DNA of 64,000 nucleotides, taken from positions 460,891 to 524,890 of the forward strand of contig NZ_KE386834.1 in NCBI RefSeq assembly GCF_000429025.1, read 5' to 3'. Below are positions 58,353 to 64,000 of this stretch, piece by piece. Source of the DNA: Actinospineispora spinosispora DSM 44797. Lineage in GTDB: Bacteria; Actinomycetota; Actinomycetes; Mycobacteriales; Pseudonocardiaceae. Made by a program: the position numbers and the translations under genes. How positions within the stretch are numbered: the stretch's first letter is position 1; each line of letters starts with the position of its first letter. Under the pieces are notes generated by a model, which was not told the origin of the DNA, did not search any database, and was given only the letters and a program-made list of their open reading frames with translations.

Positions 58353-59072
58353 ATGTCCGAAACCGCCGAGAACGGGTGGCAACCCGTCCGTCGGTTGCGC
58401 ACCCATGAGCACGTGCTCGCGCAGATCGAGCAGCAGATCCTCGACGGGCGGCTGGCCGCGGGGGACCGGCTGCCGGGGGAGCGTGAGTTGGCCGACTACC
58501 TCGGAGTGAGCCGCGCCGGGGTGCGCGAGGCGATGCGGGTGCTGGAGGCCCTCGGCGTGGTGAGCGCGGGTGTCGGCTCCGGCCCGACCTCGGGTTCCGT
58601 GGTCCGGGGCGAGGGCAGCGAGGCGCTGGCGAACCTGCTGCGGCTGCACCTCGCGCTGTCCCGGTTCACCCAGCGCGAGGTGATGGAGGTCCGCATCCAG
58701 CTGGAGCGGTGGGCGGTGGCCGAGGCCGCCGTCCACGCCACGGCGTCGGACGTGACGAAGCTGCGGGCCGTGGTGCTGGCGATGCGCCAGCGCGACATCA
58801 GCTACGAGGAGTTCAACGAGCTGGACACCGGCTTCCACGTGTCGGTGGCGGAGATGAGCGGCAACGCACTGCTGGGCACGCTCATGCGGGCCCTGCGCGA
58901 CGCGGTGCGCCGCGAGATGCTCGCGGTCTTCGAGGATCTACAGGACTGGCGAGGCACGGCCGACTCACTGGCCGACCAGCACGCGGCGATAGTCGAGGCG
59001 ATAGCCGCCCACGACTCGACCGGCGCAACAGCCCTGGTGGAACGCCACATCACCAACTTCTACGCAGGCTAG
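58353..59072 (+). CDS. GntR-family (FCD) regulator
   Basis: A 239-residue FadR/LldR-type regulator. N-terminal winged helix: HVLAQIEQQILDGRLAAGDRLPGERELADYLGVSRAGVREAMRVLEALGVV. C-terminal all-helical FCD domain with metal-ligand candidates in NELDTGFHVSVAEMSGN, and DQHAAIVEAIAAHD. FCD proteins of this branch sense 2-hydroxy acids such as lactate or glycolate. With the palindromes at 52041 and 58315 it probably controls the 2-hydroxyisobutyrate locus. ATG 58353 is preferred over GTG 58314, which would overlap the operator. Confidence 0.9.
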   Translation: MSETAENGWQPVRRLRTHEHVLAQIEQQILDGRLAAGDRLPGERELADYLGVSRAGVREAMRVLEALGVVSAGVGSGPTSGSVVRGEGSEALANLLRLHLALSRFTQREVMEVRIQLERWAVAEAAVHATASDVTKLRAVVLAMRQRDISYEEFNELDTGFHVSVAEMSGNALLGTLMRALRDAVRREMLAVFEDLQDWRGTADSLADQHAAIVEAIAAHDSTGATALVERHITNFYAG

Positions 59073-59118
59073 CCGTGAGTGGCGAGTGTCCCCATAGGAC
59101 CACTCGCCACTCACGGCT
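59071..59118. terminator. Bidirectional hairpin, CGTGAGTG-family copy A7
   Basis: 18-bp perfect arms AGCCGTGAGTGGCGAGTG / CACTCGCCACTCACGGCT with a 12-nt loop containing CATAGG. It fills the whole gap between the convergent GntR and acyl-CoA synthetase genes. Confidence 0.82.
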
Positions 59119-60666
59119 TTAGTGCACGTTGCGGGCGCCTTCTCCCCAGTAGCGGGCGCGGAGGTCGCGCTTCAGGATCTTGCCTGCCCCGGAGAGGGGG
59201 AGGGAGTCGACGAACTCGACCGTTCTCGGGGCCTTGTAGCCGGCGATGTGTTCCTTCACGTGGGCGCGCAGGTCCTCGGCCGTCGGGGACGTGTCGCCGG
59301 TGAGGACGACCACCGCGTGCACCCGCTCGCCCCAGTCCTCGTCCGGCACGCCGATGACCGCACAGGACGCGACCGACGGGTGTTTGCCCAGCGCGTTCTC
59401 CACCTCGACGGAGTACACGTTCTCGCCGCCGGACACGATCATGTCCTTGATCCGGTCGACCACGAAGAGGTAGCCGTCGTCGTCCAGGTAGCCGCCGTCG
59501 CCGGTGTGCATCCATCCGCCGCGCAGCGCCGCCTCGGTCTCCTCGGGGCGGTTCCAGTAGCCGAGCATGACGTGCGATCCCCGGCAGACGATCTCCCCGA
59601 CGGTGCCGTTCGGGACCTCCCGGTCCTCGTCGTCGACGATGCGAACCTCGGCGTGCGGCGCCGCGCGACCGGCGCTGCGCCGCAGGCCGGCGACGCCGTG
59701 GTCGCCCGGGCTGAGCAGCGTGGCGACCGGGGACAGCTCGGTCATGCCGTAGGCCTGGGTGAACGCGGCCGTCGGCATGCGCTTCCCGGCGCGTTCCAGC
59801 AGCGCCTCGGAGATCGGTGACGCACCGTAGATGAGGTTGCACAGGCTGGACAGGTCGGAGTCGGCGGTGTCGGGGGAGTCGACCAGCATCTGCACCATGG
59901 TCGGCACCAGCAGGACGTCGGTGACTCGGTGCCGTTCGATCGCGTCGGCGACTCCGGCGGGGGTGAACCCGGGCACGATCACGTGCGTGCCGCCGACCGA
60001 CGTGCGCGCCACCCAGGCGGCGCCGTCGGCGAGGTGGAACATCGGCGCCGCGTGCAGCAGCCGTCCGCCGGGAACCATGAACGTGCCGGACGCGGTGGCG
60101 CCCAGTGCCGAGGTGAGCAGGTTCAGGTGGCTGAGCATCACACCCTTGGGTTTTCCGGTGGTGCCGCCGGTGTAGTAGACGCCGGCCAGTGAGTCACCGC
60201 CTCGGCGCGCGTCGGGGATCGGGTCGTGACCCGCGATCAGCTCCTCCAGGTCCAGTGCGCCGTCCGGGGCGGACCCGTCGCCGATGTAGATCACGGTCCG
60301 CAACACGGGTGCCTCGGCGTGCAGCCGGGGCAGCATCGGGACGAACGCGTCGTCCACCAGCAGGACCCGGGTGTCGGAGTCCTGCAACGAGAAGGCGATC
60401 TCGGCGGCGCTCCAGCGGGTGTTCGCCGGGGTCAGCACGGCATCGGCCCAGGGGACGGCCAGCATGTACTCGTGGTAGATGTCCGAGTTGTTGGCCAGGA
60501 TGCCCACGCGGTCCCCGGAGCCGACGCCGAGCGCGCGCAGTGCACCGGCGAACCGTGCGACCCGCCGCGCAGAGTCCGCCCAGGTGCGGGTCCGGTCACC
60601 GAAGATGGTCGCGGGCAGGTCGGGGGTCTGCTGCACGGTGCGGTGCAGCCCCTGCGTCAGGTACAT
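59119..60666 (-). CDS. Acyl-CoA synthetase (AMP-forming, FadD-like)
   Basis: A 515-residue ANL-superfamily ligase. YYTGGTTGKPKGVMLSH (about 169-185) is the P-loop, QAYGMTELSP the A5 motif, GWMHTGDGGYLDDDGYLFVVDRIKDMIVSGGENVY the A7-A8 hinge, and GAGKILKRDLR carries the catalytic Lys near residue 500. Substrate is probably a medium or long fatty acid or a steroid side chain, given the thiolase and MaoC genes beyond. It is divergent from the double-domain TetR gene. Confidence 0.9.
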   Translation of the reverse strand: MYLTQGLHRTVQQTPDLPATIFGDRTRTWADSARRVARFAGALRALGVGSGDRVGILANNSDIYHEYMLAVPWADAVLTPANTRWSAAEIAFSLQDSDTRVLLVDDAFVPMLPRLHAEAPVLRTVIYIGDGSAPDGALDLEELIAGHDPIPDARRGGDSLAGVYYTGGTTGKPKGVMLSHLNLLTSALGATASGTFMVPGGRLLHAAPMFHLADGAAWVARTSVGGTHVIVPGFTPAGVADAIERHRVTDVLLVPTMVQMLVDSPDTADSDLSSLCNLIYGASPISEALLERAGKRMPTAAFTQAYGMTELSPVATLLSPGDHGVAGLRRSAGRAAPHAEVRIVDDEDREVPNGTVGEIVCRGSHVMLGYWNRPEETEAALRGGWMHTGDGGYLDDDGYLFVVDRIKDMIVSGGENVYSVEVENALGKHPSVASCAVIGVPDEDWGERVHAVVVLTGDTSPTAEDLRAHVKEHIAGYKAPRTVEFVDSLPLSGAGKILKRDLRARYWGEGARNVH

Positions 60667-60690
60667 CGTTGACCTCTCGGCGGTAGCGGC

Positions 60691-60762
60691 GGTTCACATC
60701 ATCGAGAAACCGGCTGTTAGTACGGCCAGATGGGCGCTGAATTTGCCGGTGCGGGGTTCACA
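60691..60762. promoter_or_regulatory. GGTTCACA direct repeats in the divergent promoter
   Basis: GGTTCACA at 60691-60698 and 60755-60762, 64 bp apart, between the acyl-CoA synthetase and TetR genes. Possible half-sites for the adjacent regulator; weak evidence. Confidence 0.35.
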
Positions 60763-60798
60763 ATGGCAGCTTGGACCCGACTTGTGAAGGGAGTGGTG

Positions 60799-61968
60799 GT
60801 GGCGCAGCCCAAGGTGGACCCGGTCCGTAAGCGCCCTCGGGACCGCAAGGCGCAGATCGTGGCGGCCGCCGCGCGGCTGTTCTGGGAGCAGGGCTACCCC
60901 CAGGTGGCCATGGCCGACATCGCCTCGGCCGTGGGGATCGGGGCCAGTGCGCTCTACCGTCACTTCCGGGGCAAGGGTGACCTGCTCGGCGCGGTCCTGA
61001 CCGACGCGGTCGAGCAGCTGGAACAGGCGGTCGGGGAGTCCGCCGACCTCGACGAGATGGTCACCGCCATCGCCGAGGTGATGCTGCGCCACCGGGAGTA
61101 CTCGGCACTGTGGGACCGCGCGGGCGGTCAGCTGGCCGAACCGGAGTACGAGCGGCTGCGGGACCGGCGGCGCGCGCTGGCGGGTCGGATCAGCACCGCC
61201 GTGGACGTCGTCGTGGGTGGCTCGCCGGAGGCGCGGGATCCTCGCCGGGTTCGGGCGGTGAGCGCCGTGCTGGAGAGCCCGTCGCGGCATCGCGTCGAGC
61301 TGGACGAACGACGGTTCGTCACGCTGCTGCACGATGCGGCGATGTCGGCGCTGGCCGTGGAGCTGCCTGCCGGGACGTCGACTCCGCCTGTCGACGGCGG
61401 GACGCGACTGTTGCCCGCATCGCGAAGGGAGGCCTTGCTGGCGGCCGCCGGCAGGTTGATGGCGGAGCGCGGCTACGCGGCGGTGAGCCTCGACGACATC
61501 GGCGCCGAGATCGGCATCGCGGGCCCCAGCATCTACCACCACTTCACCAGCAAGAGCGATGTGCTGCTGAGCACGCTCAACCGGGGCAACGAGGCGTTGT
61601 GGTTCGGGTTGCACCAGGTGCTGGCCTCGGCGGACGGTCCTGCCGATGCGTTGGGGCGGCTGGTGGACAGCTACGTGGCGATCATGGCGGGCAACCCGGA
61701 GATCATCTCCGTGCTCGGCAGGGAGGTGAACAGTCTTCCGGAGCAGCACCGCGTCCACTTCTACCGTGTGCAACAGGACTACGTCGCCGAGTGGGTCGCG
61801 CTGCTCCGCGGTTCCCGTCCCGAGCTGTCCGAGGCCGAAGCGCGGGTCCTGGTGCACGCCGCGCTCGGCCTGGTGAACTCCCTGTCCCGCAGCCGGCTCC
61901 TCCGCACGCGCGCGACGATCACGTCGGACATCGGTGCGCTCGGTCGCTCCGTTCTCGGCCTTGCGTGA
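60799..61968 (+). CDS. Double TetR-domain regulator
   Basis: A protein of about 389 residues with two complete TetR modules: DRKAQIVAAAARLFWEQGYPQVAMADIASAVGIGASALYRHFRGKGDLL (about 15-63) and SRREALLAAAGRLMAERGYAAVSLDDIGAEIGIAGPSIYHHFTSKSDVLLSTL (about 209-261), each followed by a ligand-type helical region. It is a pseudo-dimer in one chain, a form seen in some actinobacterial fatty-acid regulators. Three GTG codons (60793, 60796, 60799) follow AAGGGAG; 60799 has the best spacing. It probably controls the divergent acyl-CoA synthetase and perhaps the thiolase operon. Confidence 0.86.
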   Translation: MAQPKVDPVRKRPRDRKAQIVAAAARLFWEQGYPQVAMADIASAVGIGASALYRHFRGKGDLLGAVLTDAVEQLEQAVGESADLDEMVTAIAEVMLRHREYSALWDRAGGQLAEPEYERLRDRRRALAGRISTAVDVVVGGSPEARDPRRVRAVSAVLESPSRHRVELDERRFVTLLHDAAMSALAVELPAGTSTPPVDGGTRLLPASRREALLAAAGRLMAERGYAAVSLDDIGAEIGIAGPSIYHHFTSKSDVLLSTLNRGNEALWFGLHQVLASADGPADALGRLVDSYVAIMAGNPEIISVLGREVNSLPEQHRVHFYRVQQDYVAEWVALLRGSRPELSEAEARVLVHAALGLVNSLSRSRLLRTRATITSDIGALGRSVLGLA

Positions 61969-62058
61969 ATAAGTGAATCGTGATTAGGTCCGATACCAAG
62001 AGCTGACGGTGCTGTGGGCTCGTCAGCGTCGGGGTGTATCGACGCAAAGGAACCTCTC

Positions 62059-63246
62059 ATGAGTCGGACCGTGCACGTTGTCGGAGTCGGCATGGTTCCC
62101 TTCACGAAGCCACGCGAGACGCAGGGCTACGAAGTGATGGGCGAACAGGCCGGGCGTGAAGCGCTGCAGGATGCGGGTATCGGGTACGACCAGGTTCAGC
62201 AGGCCTACGCCGGCTGGGTCTACGGCGACTCGACCTCGGGCCAGGCCGCGATCTACGGGCTCGGCCTGAGCGGCATCCCGATCGTGAACGTCAACAACAA
62301 CTGCTCCACCGGTTCGTCGGCGCTGTACCTGGCGCGGCAGGCCGTGGAGAGCGGCGCGGTCGAGTGCGCGCTCGCGCTCGGGTTCGAGCAGATGGCCAAC
62401 GGTGCGCTCCAGATGGGCTACAGCGACCGCACCTCGCCGTTCGCCCGGTTCGACGAGGCGGCGGAGGGCCTGTACACCGCCGAGGAGAACGCCCCGCTGG
62501 CCCCGCGCTACTTCGGCGGCGCCGGCCAGGAGCACATGGACCAGTACGGCACGAGCGTGGAGACGTTCGCCAAGATCTCGGTGAAGGCGCGCAAGCACGC
62601 CGCGAACAACCCGTACGCGGTGTTCCGCGACCAGGTCACCGAGGAGCAGGTGCTCAGCTCGCCGCGCATCTTCGGCCCGCTGACCAGGCTCATGTGCTGC
62701 CCGCCCACCTGTGGCGCGGCCGCCGCCGTGCTGTGCAGCGAGGACTTCGCCCGCCGCCACGGCCTCGACACCTCGGTCGCGATCCGCGGCCAGGCGATGA
62801 CCACCGACTTCCCGAGCACGTTCGAGGCGCGCGAGCTGCGCCGCATCGTCGGCTACGACATGACCGTCGAGGCCGCCCGCCAGGTGTACGAGCAGGCGGG
62901 CGTCGGCCCGGAGGACATCAAGGTCGTCGAGCTGCACGACTGCTTCGCCACCAACGAGCTGCTCAGCTACGAGGCGCTGGGGCTGACCCCGGAGGGTTCG
63001 GGCGAGAAGTTCGTCGCCGAGGGCGACAACACCTACGGCGGCAGGGTCGTCACGAACCCGTCCGGCGGGCTGCTGTCGAAGGGGCATCCGCTGGGCGCCA
63101 CCGGTCTCGCCCAGTGCACCGAGCTGGTCTGGCAGCTGCGCGGCACCGCCGGTCCGCGCCAGGTCGACGGCGTGCGGCACGCGCTGCAGCACAACCTCGG
63201 CCTCGGCGGCGCGTGCGTCGTCACGCTGTACGAGAAGGTCGCCTGA
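62059..63246 (+). CDS. SCP-x-type thiolase / lipid-transfer protein
   Basis: A 395-residue thiolase-like protein of the SCP-x/LTP group: NVNNNCSTGSSALYLARQAVESG with the nucleophilic Cys near residue 89, VELHDCFATNELLSYEALGL with the HDCF motif and KGHPLGATGLAQCTELVWQLRG. These enzymes cleave branched 3-ketoacyl-CoAs or act as retro-aldolases, in the latter case with a DUF35/MaoC partner. ATG 62059 follows AAAGGAACC. It overlaps the first MaoC gene by 1 nt. Confidence 0.9.
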   Translation: MSRTVHVVGVGMVPFTKPRETQGYEVMGEQAGREALQDAGIGYDQVQQAYAGWVYGDSTSGQAAIYGLGLSGIPIVNVNNNCSTGSSALYLARQAVESGAVECALALGFEQMANGALQMGYSDRTSPFARFDEAAEGLYTAEENAPLAPRYFGGAGQEHMDQYGTSVETFAKISVKARKHAANNPYAVFRDQVTEEQVLSSPRIFGPLTRLMCCPPTCGAAAAVLCSEDFARRHGLDTSVAIRGQAMTTDFPSTFEARELRRIVGYDMTVEAARQVYEQAGVGPEDIKVVELHDCFATNELLSYEALGLTPEGSGEKFVAEGDNTYGGRVVTNPSGGLLSKGHPLGATGLAQCTELVWQLRGTAGPRQVDGVRHALQHNLGLGGACVVTLYEKVA

Positions 63247-63710
63247 TGGCCGGCATCGACCCGTCGGTGATCGGCACCGAGATGCCCGAGCTGACGGTCG
63301 ACGTCGAGCGCGGCCGGCTGCGGTCCTTCGCCGGTGCGATCGGCGAGACCGACCCGGTGTACTCCGACCTGGACGCCGCGAAGGCGGCGGGGCACGACGA
63401 TCTGCCGGTGCCGCCGACGTTCCTGTTCGGTCTCGGGTTCGGCCGGGGCGCGGCGGACTTCGCCTGGCTGACCGACCTGGGTGTCGACCTGCGGCACGTC
63501 CTGCACGGCGAGCAGAGCTTCACCTACCACTCGGTCGCCCACGCGGGGGACACCCTGACGCTGGCGCCGAAGATCACCGATGTGTTCAGCAAGCGCGGCG
63601 GCGCACTGCAGTTCCTGGTCCGGGAGACCGCCGTGCGGGACGCGGGCGGCGATCCGGTCGCGGACCTGCGGGAAACCATCGTCGTACGGGATCCGGGGGC
63701 TGGACGATGA
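63246..63710 (+). CDS. MaoC/FAS1-type dehydratase N-terminal subunit
   Basis: A 154-residue hot-dog protein: GRLRSFAGAIGETDPVYSDLDAAKAAGHDDLPVPPTFLFGLGF matches the FAS1_DH/HadA-like N-terminal MaoC domain, which lacks catalytic residues and pairs with a catalytic subunit. The partner is the next gene (4-nt overlap). Together they hydrate 2-enoyl-CoA in beta-oxidation. Confidence 0.85.
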   Translation: MAGIDPSVIGTEMPELTVDVERGRLRSFAGAIGETDPVYSDLDAAKAAGHDDLPVPPTFLFGLGFGRGAADFAWLTDLGVDLRHVLHGEQSFTYHSVAHAGDTLTLAPKITDVFSKRGGALQFLVRETAVRDAGGDPVADLRETIVVRDPGAGR

Positions 63711-64000
63711 GTACCGCACTCACCGACGTCGAGGTCGGATCCGAGCTGCCGCCGCTGGAGCTCCCGCCGATCACCCGCACCACGCTCGCGCTGTTCGGGC
63801 CCGCCTCCGGCGACCTCAACCCGATCCACCTGGACATCGACGTGGCCCGTTCCGTCGGGCTGGACGACGTGTTCGCGCACGGCATGCTGTCCATGGCCTA
63901 CCTGGGGCGGCTGCTGACCAACTGGGTGCCGCAGGACCGCATCCGGACGTTCGCGGTGCGCTTCGCCGCGATCACCCCGGTACATGCGCAGCCGACCTGC
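63707..64000 (+). CDS. MaoC-type enoyl-CoA hydratase catalytic subunit (partial)
   Basis: 98 residues are visible before the right edge. FGPASGDLNPIHLDIDVARSVGLDDVFAHGMLSMAYLGRLLTNW carries the hydratase 2 motif with the catalytic Asp/His dyad (GDLNPIH). It is the HadB-like partner of the preceding subunit. The C-terminal part, about 40 residues, lies outside the window. Confidence 0.87.
   Translation, partial: MSTALTDVEVGSELPPLELPPITRTTLALFGPASGDLNPIHLDIDVARSVGLDDVFAHGMLSMAYLGRLLTNWVPQDRIRTFAVRFAAITPVHAQPTC

Noticed and set aside
1-64000. Insertion sequences, integrases or prophage
   Set aside because: No transposase, integrase or phage structural gene was recognised; base composition is uniform, and the excisionase-like proteins have no mobile-element context.

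Overview
The window is about 70% G+C and carries GTG-rich, tightly overlapping operons typical of a filamentous actinomycete. F420-type enzymes (LLM oxidoreductases, a PPOX-class protein), aerobic-pathway cobF, many HxlR/TetR/ArsR regulators and abundant short intergenic palindromes built on CGTGAGTG suggest a relative of the Pseudonocardiaceae. This placement is an inference; there is no rRNA or tRNA in the window to test it. No transposase, integrase or CRISPR array was found.

Layout. 1-9 kb: small redox and acyl-CoA loci (ketopantoate reductase, zinc-type dehydrogenase, two divergent acyl-CoA dehydrogenases, aldo/keto reductase, LLM enzyme), each beside its own HxlR or XRE regulator. 9-15 kb: an ArsR/AHSA1 pair, a large glycosyltransferase-acyltransferase fusion, an enoyl-CoA hydratase, an F420/FMN enzyme and membrane or lipoproteins. 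15-25 kb: regulators each paired with a target (cupin-like oxygenase, FAD monooxygenase, MFS, EamA exporter). 25-30 kb: a complete valine-degradation operon from isobutyryl-CoA downward (mmsA, isobutyryl-CoA dehydrogenase, 3-hydroxyisobutyryl-CoA hydrolase, mmsB, enoyl-CoA hydratase). 30-34 kb: cobF fused translationally to a BtuFCD/FecBCD-like importer. 34-37 kb: a lone polyisoprenyl-phosphate sugar transferase, a LacI regulator and a BldC/excisionase-like protein.

37-45 kb is an organosulfur operon. A short leader peptide (36972-37049) precedes ssuC, ssuB, an SsuD-like monooxygenase, an alpha/beta-hydrolase fused to an Rrf2 regulator, a cupin, ssuA, an MHS-family transporter and a DszA/NtaA-like monooxygenase. 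45-51 kb holds a two-HTH TetR regulator, an NTF2-like/crotonase pair, an exonuclease, a 720-bp gene-free block packed with nested palindromes, a LysR regulator and an MFS exporter. 52-59 kb encodes 2-hydroxyisobutyryl-CoA mutase (hcmB, acyl-CoA ligase, meaB-type chaperone, hcmA), a lactate-permease-type importer and an FCD-type GntR regulator. The same 11-bp palindrome lies upstream of both the mutase operon and the regulator gene. From 59 kb to the right edge lies an acyl-CoA degradation cluster (acyl-CoA synthetase, double-domain TetR, SCP-x-type thiolase, two MaoC-type hydratase subunits), cut by the window end.

Connections. CobF and the corrinoid-type importer could supply the B12 that HcmAB needs. 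Three pathways (valine, 2-hydroxyisobutyrate, fatty or steroid acyl-CoA) converge on short acyl-CoAs. Four families of palindromic repeats sit at gene ends, often between convergent genes, and in several cases provide the stop codon or last residues of the upstream gene.
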